Made by a program: the position numbers and the translations under genes
Assembly: GCA_963762315.1 (NCBI GenBank)
Contig: CAVXKO010000007.1
Location: forward strand, 682,001 to 746,000
Direction of reading: 5' to 3'
From: RPQJ01 sp963762315
Lineage (GTDB): Bacteria; Pseudomonadota; Gammaproteobacteria; Steroidobacterales; Steroidobacteraceae
DNA length: 64,000 bases
In this document: piece after piece, positions 46,817 to 58,995 of the stretch
Numbering within the stretch: position 1 is the stretch's first letter
Layout of the letters: every line of letters starts with the position of its first letter
Notes under the pieces: generated by a model
What the model saw: the letters and a program-made list of their open reading frames with translations, nothing else
The model's database searches: none
Told to the model about the DNA's origin: nothing

Positions 46817-47305
46817 ATGGAAGGAAACACGTGGATGTTACTGGTCGCGGCGCTGCTGGTGTTGGTCGGATTGGCCGGCTCGGTGCTGCCCGCGCTCCCC
46901 GGCGTGCCGCTGGTGTTCGGCGGGTTGCTGGTCGCGGCCTGGGCGGATGACTTTCAGCGGGTCGGCTGGCTCACGCTCAGCCTGCTGGGCCTGCTGACCA
47001 TTCTCTCGTTCGTCATCGACTTTGCCGCCACGGCGATGGGTGCCAAGCGTGTCGGCGCGACGAAGCTCGCAATCGCGGGCGCTGCGCTCGGCGCGTTGGC
47101 GGGCATCTTTCTCGGCATCCCGGGTCTCATCTTCGGCCCGTTCCTCGGCGCGGTGGCTGGCGAGATGATCTCGCACGGCAAGTTCGAGCAGGCCACCCGT
47201 GCCGGCGTCGCCACGTGGGTCGGCCTCTTGTTCGGCACGCTCGCCAAGCTTGCGCTCATCTTCGCGATGGTCGGGATCTTCCTGCTGGCGTATTTCGTCG
47301 GCTGA
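46817..47305 (+). CDS. DUF456 family membrane protein
   Basis: A 162-residue glycine-rich membrane protein with several spans (LVAALLVLVGLAGSVLPALP; IFLGIPGLIFGPFLGAVAGE), matching DUF456 in size and pattern. Function is unknown. ATG 46817 gives the family start; the frame can be extended 12 codons upstream into the divergent intergenic region without support. Confidence 0.85.
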   Translation: MEGNTWMLLVAALLVLVGLAGSVLPALPGVPLVFGGLLVAAWADDFQRVGWLTLSLLGLLTILSFVIDFAATAMGAKRVGATKLAIAGAALGALAGIFLGIPGLIFGPFLGAVAGEMISHGKFEQATRAGVATWVGLLFGTLAKLALIFAMVGIFLLAYFVG

Positions 47306-47391
47306 TTTCGCTCGGTCGTTTCCCTTTTCCGTGGCGGTTCGCGTGAGCTCCGGTAGAGCGGACAGCGCGGTGACTAGCGACATCGCGACCC

Positions 47392-47488
47392 TCGCCCGTC
47401 CTGTTCGGCGGACACGCCGCAAGTACGTCCATGTAGGCTCGCACTCGGCGTCCCTGCCTCGTGACGGTCCGCCGAACAGGACGGGCGA
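47392..47488 (+). repeat. Long hairpin element, copy 3
   Basis: Arms 47392-47413 and 47467-47488 pair perfectly over 22 bases (CGTCCTGTTCGGCGGAC / GTCCGCCGAACAGGACG). The core keeps ACGCCGCAAGTACGTCCATG, TAGGCTCGCACTCG and CTCGTGACGG. It is oriented with the upstream DUF456 gene, 86 bases past its stop. Confidence 0.92.
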
Positions 47489-47637
47489 AGATCACGCCGT
47501 CGCATGGAAGTTCGGCTGCAACCCACTGCAGTTCGTCGGAGCAATCGGAAACGCGCAAAGCGGCGTACGCGTGCGCGGGCGACACGCGCAAGGCCACGCG
47601 CGAAGCAGGGCCAGCGCCGGCCGAGGCGATAGCGTGT
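47489..47637. other. Spacer between paired hairpin elements
   Basis: 149 bases with nothing recognisable. The whole gap between the DUF456 and acs stops is 516 bases and consists of this spacer, two hairpin elements and short flanks. Confidence 0.6.
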
Positions 47638-47740
47638 CCGGTCACCGAGCCGTTCGTGGGACCGTCACGAGCCATGGACGGCGAGTGCGAGCCCCCAGGG
47701 ATGGGTTCACGGCGTGTCCCACGAACGGCTCGGTGACCGG
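47638..47740 (-). repeat. Long hairpin element, copy 4 (opposite orientation)
   Basis: Arms 47638-47662 and 47716-47740 pair perfectly over 25 bases (CCGAGCCGTTCGTGGGAC / GTCCCACGAACGGCTCGG), unlike those of the other copies. The core is the most diverged but keeps CTCGTGACGG, GGCTCGCACTCG and ACGCCG when read on the minus strand. It is oriented with acs, 81 bases past its stop. Confidence 0.9.
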
Positions 47741-47821
47741 GCGCGATGTCGCCTCGGACAGCAACGGCCAGCCAGGCTCAGCACGAGGCCACTTTCCGGG
47801 TCGGCTCCGCGCGAATGCGCG

Positions 47822-49765
<1,944 letters not shown>

Positions 49766-49790
49766 GGTTTCCTGCCCTCGCCCTTCGGGG

Positions 49791-50210
49791 TCATTCGAGC
49801 GCCGCGCGGACGCGCGCGGCGTGCTCCGCCAGCACCTTGGGATCGGCCATCTCGCGCGCGTGGAAGCGCAGGTCGATGCCCTCGTACCGCGGCACGATGT
49901 GGAAATGGATGTGGAAGACGCTCTGTCCGGCACCGGCGCCATTCAACTGAACGAGCATGACGCCGGGCGGGTCGAACGCTTTCTTCACGGCGCGCGCCAC
50001 ACGCTGCGTCGTGATGATCGTCGCGGACAGCGCTTCGGGCGCCAGGTCGAAGACGTTCTCGGCGGGCGCCTTCGGGATGACCAGCGCGTGGCCGTCCGAC
50101 TGGGGCATCACGTCCATGAAGGAGAACGTGTGCTCGTCCTCGTAAACTTTGTACGCGGGGATTTCGCCGCGCAGGATGCGCGCGAAGATGTTCCGGGTGT
50201 CGTAGGCCAT
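49791..50210 (-). CDS. HIT-family nucleotide hydrolase/transferase
   Basis: A 139-residue histidine-triad protein with FARILRGEIPAYKVYEDEHT at the N-terminus and the triad HIHFHIVPRY near residue 100. Members hydrolyse AMP-lysine, AppppA or similar nucleotides. Acs and other enzymes release AMP adducts, so pairing with acs is plausible but not proven. ATG 50210 (MAYDTRNIF) fits the family; a longer frame to 50291 does not. Confidence 0.9.
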   Translation of the reverse strand: MAYDTRNIFARILRGEIPAYKVYEDEHTFSFMDVMPQSDGHALVIPKAPAENVFDLAPEALSATIITTQRVARAVKKAFDPPGVMLVQLNGAGAGQSVFHIHFHIVPRYEGIDLRFHAREMADPKVLAEHAARVRAALE

Positions 50211-50304
50211 GGCGCGACCGTTGCCCTCCGCTGCCTGTTTTGGCCCGAGTATAGCCAGCCGCGGCGCCGCTGGCCGGGCCCATTCGACCAAAGGATGAGT
50301 GCCC

Positions 50305-51743
50305 TTACTGGGCGAAGACCCAGTCGACCAGTTCGGCCTGGACGGCCTGCCCCGCGCCGCTGTCCGCCCTGGGGTCGTTGAGGATGATCACGGTGACGAA
50401 CGTGCGTCCGCTTGCGGCATTCACGTATCCGGCGAGCGCACTGACGTCCTCCAGCGAGCCGGTCTTCATGCGCAGGCGACCCTGCATCTCGCCCGAGCGG
50501 AAACGCCGGCGCAACGTGCCGTCCGTGGCGGACAGGGGCAGGGACGCCGCGAATTCCGGCATGTACTGGCTCTTGTAGGCGTCGAGCAGCACGTCGGCGA
50601 GGCCCTGCGCGCTGATGCGCTCGTCGCGCGAAAGCCCGGACCCGTTCTCGAGCCTGAGTTCGGGAATCGAGATGCCGCGCGATGCGAGGAACGCCTGCAC
50701 GGCTTCGCGACCGCCGGCCGAGGTGGCCGGCCGCCCGGCCTTCTCGGCGGCCAGCGTCAGGAACACCGTCCGCGCCATGACGTTGCTCGAGTACTTGTTG
50801 ACGAGCCGGATGACTTCCGCGAGCGACAGCGAGTCGTGCGTGTAGAGCAGCCTGGCATCGGCCGGCACCGCGCCGAGCTTCATGCCGCCGTCGATCGAGC
50901 CGCCCGCCTGCTGCCACAAGGTCCGGAACAGGCCGTAGGCGTAATCCGGCGCCCGCATCACCGCGCGCGAAACCGAGAACTGGCCGCAACCCGCGGCGTA
51001 GCGGCCCGACAGGCTGACACGGCTGCCGGTCGGGCCTCGGGCATGCTCACGACCACGCCACCGGAAGCGCGGCGGCACGAACCGGGATTGAGCTGCACCG
51101 CGTTGTCGAGCGTCAGGTTCGCAGGCCAGGGATTGGCGCTGGCTCGCACCGAACTCGTGGCGGCGTCGGGCACGACGTTGATGGTGACCGTCTGGAAATT
51201 CACCATCAGCGCGTCGGGCAGCACGTTGTAAGTGCGGTAGGGCCGGTTGTCGAACGAGCCGCGATCCTCGCCCTGCGGCGCGAACAGCGTATTGTCGATG
51301 ACCACGTCGCCGGCGATGCGCTGCACCCCGGCCTGGCGCAGGCCGCTGACGAAGGACCACCAGCGCTCGGCGGTCATGTACGGGTCTCCGCCGCCGACCA
51401 GCACGAGGTTGCCCTGCAGCACCTGGTCGCGAATCGGCCCGGTCGCATAGGCCCGCGTGCGCCAGGTGTAGGCGGGGCCGAGGGATTCGAGCGCGGCATA
51501 GGTCGTGACCACCTTCATGGTCGACGCCGGATTGCGCGGCACCTGCGAGTTGTAGCTGATGATGGGCTCGTCGCGGCCGACCTCGCGCACGAACACGCTG
51601 AGACTGGTGCCCGGCACCTTGTAGCGGGCGAGCGCTTTCTCCACTTCCGGCGGCAGGTATGGGCGGTCGCGGGCGAGCGCGGACGTCGCGAACAGCAGGA
51701 GCGCGCCCAATGCGGCGACGATGCGCAGGAAGTGTCTCGACAT
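50305..51743 (-). pseudogene. dacB: D-alanyl-D-alanine carboxypeptidase/endopeptidase (DacB, PBP4-type), single-base frameshift
   Basis: A periplasmic peptidoglycan peptidase of the S13 family. It has a signal (IVAALGALLLFATSALA), nucleophile motif PASTMKVV near residue 70, SxN in VNKYSSNVMART and KTG in RLRMKTGSL. Similarity runs from ATG 51743 to about 51020 in one frame. It resumes in another at GPTGSRVSLSGRYAAGCGQF. One missing base in a G-run (GAGGCCCG, probably GAGGGCCCG) explains it. The repaired length is about 480 residues. Confidence 0.85.
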
Positions 51744-51837
51744 GGGCCTTCGATCGCGGGAATCGAGGCGAATCATAAGCGATGCGGTGGCAGTGCGCCG
51801 CGCCACTCTGCATACTGACCGAACGGGGACGAAGACC

Positions 51838-52452
51838 ATGCGCAAGATCTGGAATACCGTATTGAAGGGGCTGGTGGCGATCCTGCCGATCGGCTTGACG
51901 GTCTACGTCATCTACTGGCTCGCGGGCACGGCCGAGCGCCTCTTCGCGCCCTTGATCAAGCTGTTCGTCCCGGACCGGCTGTACTGGCCAGGCCTCGGGC
52001 TGATCTGCGGAGTGATCCTGCTTTACTTCGTCGGCCTGGCGGTGAACGCGTACCTCGTGCATCGCGCGCTGCGCATCAGCGACAGGCTTTTCGCGCGCAT
52101 CCCGGTGGTCAAGACCATCTACCTCGCCATCCGCGACTTCATGCGGTTCTTCCCATCGTCGGGGCAAGGCAGCGAACTGCAGCGAGTGGTGATGGTGCCC
52201 TTCGGGCCGGGCAAGGTGATCGGCTTCGTGACCGCAGAATCCGACGCGATGCTGCGGCGCTCCGGCACTGCCGGCGAGATGATCGCCGTCTACCTGCCGA
52301 TGAGCTACATGGTAGGCGGGTACACCGTATTCCTGCCGCGCGAGCTCGTCGAACCGACGTCGCTTTCCGTCGAGGAAGGCATGCGCATCGCCCTCATGGG
52401 CGGCGTGCGCAGCGCCGCCATGCCCCGCACGCCCCCGCAGGAAAACGCCTGA
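51838..52452 (+). CDS. DUF502 family membrane protein
   Basis: A 204-residue protein with two N-terminal spans (LVAILPIGLTVYVIYWLAG; LGLICGVILLYFVGLAVNAY) and a conserved soluble part (RIPVVKTIYLAIRDFMRF, VYLPMSYMVGGYTVFLP). DUF502 proteins are widespread in proteobacteria and not functionally defined. It is divergent from dacB. The next gene starts one base after its stop. Confidence 0.88.
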   Translation: MRKIWNTVLKGLVAILPIGLTVYVIYWLAGTAERLFAPLIKLFVPDRLYWPGLGLICGVILLYFVGLAVNAYLVHRALRISDRLFARIPVVKTIYLAIRDFMRFFPSSGQGSELQRVVMVPFGPGKVIGFVTAESDAMLRRSGTAGEMIAVYLPMSYMVGGYTVFLPRELVEPTSLSVEEGMRIALMGGVRSAAMPRTPPQENA

Positions 52453-52453
52453 G

Positions 52454-53119
52454 TTGCGCGCCACGATCATTCCGGTCACGCCGTTCCAGCAGAACTGCTC
52501 GCTGGTATGGAGCCCGCGCACGATGGCGGGCGCCGTCATCGACCCGGGCGGCGACCTGGACCAGATCCTGGCCGCCGCGCGCGAGGAGAACGTGCGCATC
52601 GAGAAGATCCTGCTGACCCACGCGCACATCGATCACGCGGGCGGGACGGCCGAGCTGGCCCGCCAGCTGAAGGTGCCAATCGAGGGGCCGCACCCCGGCG
52701 ACCAGTTCTGGATCGACCAGATGGCCGAGCAGGGCCGCATGTTCGGGTTAGGGCAATGCGAAGGCTTCACGCCCGATCGCTGGCTCGACGAAGGCGACAA
52801 GGTGCACGTAGGGGACATGGAATTCGACGTGAAGCACTGCCCGGGCCATACGCCGGGGCACGTGGTGTTCTTCTCGCCGCAGCAGAAGGTGGCGTTCGTC
52901 GGGGACGTGCTGTTTGCCGGCTCGATCGGCCGCACCGACTTCCCCGGCGGCAACTACGACACGCTCATCCGCTCGATCCGCGACAAGCTGTTCGTGCTCG
53001 GGGACGACGTGCGTTTCGTGCCGGGACACGGCCCGATGTCGACGTTCGGCGACGAACGTCGCTCGAATCCGTTCGTGGGAGACGCGGCAGTGGCTGCCGC
53101 GCGGCGCGGCGCCGGCTGA
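52454..53119 (+). CDS. Metallo-beta-lactamase fold hydrolase (YcbL/glyoxalase II-like)
   Basis: A 221-residue zinc hydrolase. The metal motif is LTHAHIDHAGG near residue 57, with further ligands in HCPGHTPGHVVF, FVGDVLFAGSIGRTD and VPGHGPMSTFG. It probably acts on glutathione or other thioesters. The start is a TTG at 52454, immediately after the DUF502 stop; there is no ATG alternative that keeps the N-terminal strand (TIIPVTPFQQNCSLVWSP). Confidence 0.9.
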   Translation: MRATIIPVTPFQQNCSLVWSPRTMAGAVIDPGGDLDQILAAAREENVRIEKILLTHAHIDHAGGTAELARQLKVPIEGPHPGDQFWIDQMAEQGRMFGLGQCEGFTPDRWLDEGDKVHVGDMEFDVKHCPGHTPGHVVFFSPQQKVAFVGDVLFAGSIGRTDFPGGNYDTLIRSIRDKLFVLGDDVRFVPGHGPMSTFGDERRSNPFVGDAAVAAARRGAG

Positions 53120-53131
53120 AGCCAGGGTCGA

Positions 53132-53512
53132 TCAGCGTTCGGCCTTGCGCCGACCGCGCTTGACCTGCTGTCGCTGTTCCGGGCCGTTGTAACCGTCGAT
53201 CGACACGCCGAATTCGCGCGCGCGCCGCGGCCCGTCGCGACGATCCTCGTAATGCTCGTAGCGGCACTTGCAGCCGCCGCGGTCGCAGTCCTTGAGCGGC
53301 AGCACCGGGGCCTCGCGCGACAGGAAGCGCTTGCCTTTAAGGGCCCGGGCTCCGGGGCAGGCCGAACTCCCGGTGACGATGCAGACAGAGTGGAACGCCT
53401 GCGGCGCCTTCTTGACGGGTTTGGCGGGCGCAGCCTTCGGTTCGGGCTCCCGAACCAGGAGGCCCTTGGCCCTGCCGAGAAAACCCGTGGTCATCGTGAT
53501 CACCCGCGACAT
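53132..53512 (-). CDS. Cys-rich conserved hypothetical protein
   Basis: Up to 126 residues (ATG 53512, or ATG 53494). The conserved core is HSVCIVTGSSACPGARALKG, RFLSREAPVLPL and DCDRGGCKCRYEHYEDRRDG. Five cysteines suggest a metal site. The arginine-rich ends suggest nucleic-acid contact. The type is common in proteobacteria without known function. It converges with the metallo-hydrolase at 12 bases. Confidence 0.65.
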   Translation of the reverse strand: MSRVITMTTGFLGRAKGLLVREPEPKAAPAKPVKKAPQAFHSVCIVTGSSACPGARALKGKRFLSREAPVLPLKDCDRGGCKCRYEHYEDRRDGPRRAREFGVSIDGYNGPEQRQQVKRGRRKAER

Positions 53513-53691
53513 GTGCCGGACACTACCGGCCCGGTTCGATCCGCGGCGTGACGCTGGTCACGAACCGGGAGCCGATGGCGCCGCCACCGGCCGGGTTTTT
53601 CGACATTATGTCGCTTGCCGCCGGGCTCCGGCACTTGCCGCGGCTGCCCGCGAAGTCGAAACTGCCCACCAGACATTCACTCGAGGCCTGC

Positions 53692-55799
53692 ATGCCCTCC
53701 GCCCGCCGCGCTCCGCGTTCCGCCGCCCAGCCGCCGTTCGAATCGATCTATCGGCACGGGTATGCGCGTGTGGCGGTCGCTACCCCACGCGTCGAGGTCG
53801 CCTCCCCGGCGTTCAACGTCGCTCAGACGCTCGAGCTGGCCCGGGAGGCCGCCGCCGCTCACTGCGTGTTCGTGCTCTTCCCCGAGCTGGGCCTCTCGGC
53901 CTACTCCAACGAAGACCTGTTCCAGCAGGACGCCCTGCTCGACGCGTCGCTGACCGCGCTCGAACAACTCGTGGATGCCAGCCGCATCCTGCCGATCGCG
54001 ATGGCGGTCGGCCTGCCGCTGCGCGTCGACGGCCGGCTGTTCAATTGCGGCGTGGTCGTGCACCGCGGCCGCCTCCTCGGGGCGGTGCCGAAGACCTACA
54101 TCCCGAACTACCGCGAGTTCTACGAGAAGCGCCATTTCGCCTCCGGCAACCAGGCGCTGGCCACGTCCATCCGCCTGCTCGGGCAGGACGTGCCCTTCGG
54201 TTCGCAGCTGCTGTTCGAGGCGATCAACCTGGACGGGTTCGTGCTGCACCTCGAGATCTGCGAAGACTTGTGGGTACCCCTGCCGCCGAGCACGCTCGGC
54301 GCGCTGGCCGGCGCGACGGTGATCGCGAACCTTTCGGCCAGCGACATCACGGTCGGCAAGGCCGATTACCGGCGCCTGATCAGCGCCGCCCAGTCGGCGA
54401 AGTGCGTGGCGGCGTACCTGTACTCCGCGGCGGGTCCGGGGGAATCGACGACCGACCTCGCCTGGGACGGCCACGCGCTCGCCTACGAAAACGGTGAACG
54501 GCTCGCGGAGTCGAAGCGCTTCCCGCAGGAGCCGGGCTTCATCACGGCCGATATCGACCTCGATCACCTGCGCCAGGAGCGCATGCGACTCACGAGCTTC
54601 GGCGACAGCGTGCAGGCACATGCGGACCTGCTGTACGGCTTCAGGCGCATCCCGTTCGAGGCCGACGTGCCCGCGGGCCGCGTGCCGCTGCGCCGCCGGA
54701 TCGAACGGTTCCCGTACGTGCCGGCCGATCCGGCGCGTCGCGACGAGCGCTGCTCCGAGGTCTACGACATCCAGGTCGAGGGGCTGATGAAGCGGCTCAC
54801 CGCCGCTCGCCTCGAGAAAGTGGTGATCGGCATCTCGGGCGGGCTCGACTCCACGCAGGCCGCGCTGGTGGCCGTGCGGGCGTTCGACCGGCTCAAGCTG
54901 CCGCGCGCGAACATCCTCGGCTATACCCTGCCGGGCTTCGCCACCAGCCGGTACACCTTCGACAACGCGCACGCACTCATGAAGGCGCTGGGCATTTCGG
55001 CGAACGAGATCGACATCCGCCCGTCGGCAGAGCTGATGCTGAAGAACATCGGCCACCCGAGTGCCAAGGGCAAGGACGTCTACGACATCACCTACGAGAA
55101 CGTGCAGGCCGGCGAGCGCACCTCGCACCTGTTCCGCCTTGCGAACATGCAGGGCGCGCTGGTGCTCGGCACCGGCGATCTCTCGGAGCTGGCGCTCGGC
55201 TTCACGACCTACGGCGTGGGCGATCACATGTCGCACTACAACGTGAACGGCTCGGTGCCGAAAACGCTGATCCAGCACCTGATCCGCTGGCTGGTCTCAT
55301 CGCACAGCAGTTCGATGCCAGGACGCGCACCGTGCTCGAGCGCATCGTCCGCACGAAGATCTCGCCCGAACTGGTCCCGGGTGCGGGCGACGAGCCGGAG
55401 CATTCCTCCGAGGCCGTGGTGGGCCCGTACGAACTGCAGGACTTCAACCTGTACTACATCAGCCGATTCGGCTACCGGCCGAGCAAGGTCGCATTCCTTT
55501 CACATTCGGCGTGGGGCGATCGCCGTTCCGGCGTATGGCCGGACACCGTGCCGGCGCAGGAGCGGCGTGAGTACGATCTCGCCACCATCACGGGCTGGCT
55601 CGCGGTGTTCCTGCAGCGGTTCTTCGCGGGCAGCCAGTTCAAGCGCTCGGCGATGCCGAACGGGCCGAAGGTCGGCTCGGGCGGATCGCTTTCGCCGCGC
55701 AGCGACTGGCGCGCGCCGAGCGACTCGCCGGCGACCGTGTGGCTCGAAGAGCTGCACGCGAACGTGCCGGTCAAGAAGCCGGCGAGAAAGAGGAAGTAG
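53692..55799 (+). pseudogene. nadE: Glutamine-dependent NAD+ synthetase, frameshifted near the C-terminus
   Basis: The last step of NAD+ synthesis. The N-terminal nitrilase-like glutaminase domain shows the E-K-C triad in FPELGLSAYSNED, PKTYIPNYREFYE and LEICEDLWVPLP. The synthetase domain has the ATP loop VIGISGGLDSTQAAL near residue 380. Near 55295 the frame shifts by one missing or two surplus bases, after LIQHLIRWL. Similarity resumes with AQQFDARTRTVLERIV and runs to TAG 55797. The repaired length is about 702 residues, the long bacterial form. ATG 53692 suits the family better than the upstream open frame. NadE is usually essential, which favours a sequence error. Confidence 0.88.
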
Positions 55800-55802
55800 G
55801 AA

Positions 55803-55950
55803 CCCTCACCCGGCCTGCGGCCGACCTCTCCCGCAAGCGGGAGAGGTGACAATGCCCTCTCCTGCAAGCGGGAGAGGTGACTGATTGCCCTCTCCCGCTT
55901 GCGGGAGAGGGCCGAGCGATGTGGCGCAGCCATGTCGCGAGGGGTGAGGG
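55803..55950. repeat. Bipartite repeat cluster, three hairpins
   Basis: One full unit with stem CGGCC/GGCCG is followed by two shorter hairpins. The last is in reverse order, ending GGGGTGAGGG. It begins 4 bases after the nadE stop. From 55951 to the next gene at 56159 nothing else is recognised. Confidence 0.9.
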
Positions 55951-56158
55951 TCTGCCGCCTTCTCTTCGCCAAAGCAACCAGCAATCGTACTGAGGCCTGG
56001 CTCAGTCCGGAAAGGGAGGCCCGTTTCCGGTCGAACCCGGACTTCGGTCACTGTACCGTCGCAAACTCCGGCAGGCTCGATCAGGCTGGCTCATGATCCT
56101 GTCCGCGACGACACGGATGGCTCGCATCCGTAAGGCCGCAGTTCGTGGGGGACCGTCG

Positions 56159-56980
56159 ATGACTCAGTCTCTTTCTGGAAAGATCGTGATCGTAACCGGC
56201 GCGTCCTCCGGCGTTGGAGAGGCCGCGGTTCGGGCGTTTGCGAAGCACGGCGCCGTGGTCGTGCTGGCGGCACGCAGCGCCGAAAAAATCGCTGCGCTCG
56301 CCAAAGCCCACGGCGGGCTGGCGATCCCGACCGACGTGAGAAACCTCGACGACCTGCGCAACCTCGTCGACACGACCGTCGCGCGGTGCGGCCGGATCGA
56401 CGTCGTCGTCAACAACGCGGCCGAGAATGCGCGCGGCAACTTCGACACGCTCGATCCGGACGCCATCGCGTCGGTCATCGACACGAACCTCAAGGCGCCG
56501 TTGCTCCTGACACGGCTCGCGCTGCCGCACCTGCGCCAGTCGGGGGGCGTGGTCGTCAACGTGGCCTCGATCGCCGGGCATGTGCCCTTGCCGCACGAAG
56601 GACCTTACTGCGCCTCGAAGTGGGGGCTGCGGGGCTTCACGTTTGCGGTCCGCCATGAGATGCGCGACACCGGAGTTGCGCTCTGCGTGGTTTCGCCCGG
56701 CCCGATTGCCACGCCGTTCGTGCTCGACGACCTGGAGCACGTGCCGGACCTCGTGTTCTCGCAACCGATTCTGACTGCCGAGGAAGTGGCGGACGCGGTC
56801 GTGGCCTGCGCCATCGATCGCAGGCGCGAGCGCGCCATTCCCCGTTCGACATTGATGCTCGCGAAGATCGCCGCGACGTTCCCATGGATCCAGGAGATGC
56901 TGCGACCGACGCTCGAGGCCAAAGGCGCGCGGGTGAAAGCGAAGCTCAAGGCGGCGCGCGGGGGCCGGTCGATGTCCTGA
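56159..56980 (+). CDS. Short-chain dehydrogenase/reductase
   Basis: A 273-residue classical SDR: cofactor loop VTGASSGVGEAAVRAF, NNAAENARG, catalytic serine in VVNVASIAGHV, and YxxxK in PYCASKWGLRG. The arginines after the second strand (LAARSAEK) suggest NADP preference. It has GGGGGA upstream of ATG 56159. The substrate is unknown. The halohydrin-dehalogenase-like gene follows 49 bases downstream. Confidence 0.9.
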   Translation: MTQSLSGKIVIVTGASSGVGEAAVRAFAKHGAVVVLAARSAEKIAALAKAHGGLAIPTDVRNLDDLRNLVDTTVARCGRIDVVVNNAAENARGNFDTLDPDAIASVIDTNLKAPLLLTRLALPHLRQSGGVVVNVASIAGHVPLPHEGPYCASKWGLRGFTFAVRHEMRDTGVALCVVSPGPIATPFVLDDLEHVPDLVFSQPILTAEEVADAVVACAIDRRRERAIPRSTLMLAKIAATFPWIQEMLRPTLEAKGARVKAKLKAARGGRSMS

Positions 56981-57029
56981 ACGTGTTTGCGACATGGCAT
57001 GCTGTGGGCCTCACCGAGGGAGTCGCACG

Positions 57030-57720
57030 ATGCCGCCGTCAGACATGAAGCTCGAGGGAAAGCGCGTCCTTGTCACCCAGGCGGACCAGTTCATGGGCCC
57101 GACCTTGTGCGAGGTGTTCAGCGAACACGGCGCTGTCGTCATCGCGGATACCGGATCGCTGCTCGAGCCGGCTCGTCCAGCGGCGCTGGTGGCCTCCGTC
57201 GGGCGGATCGACGTGCTCGATTGCCAACCTCGCCGTGCCGGCACCGAGTACACCGGTGTCCGACGTGACTGACGAGGAATGGCAGCACGTCTTCGGGCAC
57301 CTCGTGGACCCACTGCCTCGGCTCGTGCGCGCCGTGCTGCCGCAGATGGTCGAGCGTGGCTCCGGCAAGGTCCTGGTCATGGGGAGTGCTTCGGCGCTGC
57401 GCGGCATGAAGCGCAGTTCCACCTACAGCGCGGCCCGCGGCGCACAGCTGGCGTACGTGCAGGCCGTGGGAGTCGAAGTCGCGTCCTGCAACGTCCAGGT
57501 CAACGTGATCGCACAGAACTTCGTCGACAACCCGACGTACTTCCCTCCCGAGGTGCAGGCGAACCCTCGCTTCCAGGAGCGACTGGCACGGGAAGTTCCC
57601 CTCGGACGCCTGGTCTCGCCACGCGAGGATGCCGAATTCGCGGCCTACCTTTGCTCGGAGCACGCGAACTGCTTCGTGGGCCAGGTCTTCCCGGTGTGCG
57701 GCGGTTGGGTGGGGCGCTAA
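57030..57720 (+). pseudogene. Halohydrin-dehalogenase-like SDR, single-base frameshift
   Basis: ATG 57030 has GAGGGAG upstream. The N-terminus (KRVLVTQADQFMGPTLCEVF) lacks the SDR GxxxGxG cofactor loop. The catalytic region is GSASALRGMKRSSTYSAARG: a serine and a Y-x-x-x-R in place of Y-x-x-x-K, as in HheA/HheC-type halohydrin dehalogenases. The C-terminal NPTYFPPEV, PLGRL and VGQVFPVCGGW also match that group. One surplus base near 57215 splits the frame between GRIDVL and IANLAVPAPS. The repaired length is about 229 residues. Confidence 0.7.
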
Positions 57721-57724
57721 GCGG

Positions 57725-57820
57725 CCCTCACCCGCGCTGCGCGCGACCTCTCCCGCAAGCGGGAGAGGTAAGACACCCTCACCCGCGCTGCGCGCGACCT
57801 CTCCCGCAATCGGGAGAGGT
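57725..57820. repeat. Two tandem bipartite repeat units
   Basis: Units start at 57725 and 57776, again 51 bases apart, with stem CGCGC/GCGCG. The second hairpin has one mismatch (GCAATCGGGAG). They fill the gap between the convergent HHDH-like and AmrS genes and end one base before the AmrS stop. Confidence 0.92.
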
Positions 57821-57821
57821 A

Positions 57822-58910
<1,089 letters not shown>

Positions 58911-58995
58911 ACGATTGGCACCTCGCCGCGGCGAGCGGGATAGTGGCCTGCAACCGGGTCCGCGGGACACGGATGAGTGTCAAGACGGCATTCCT

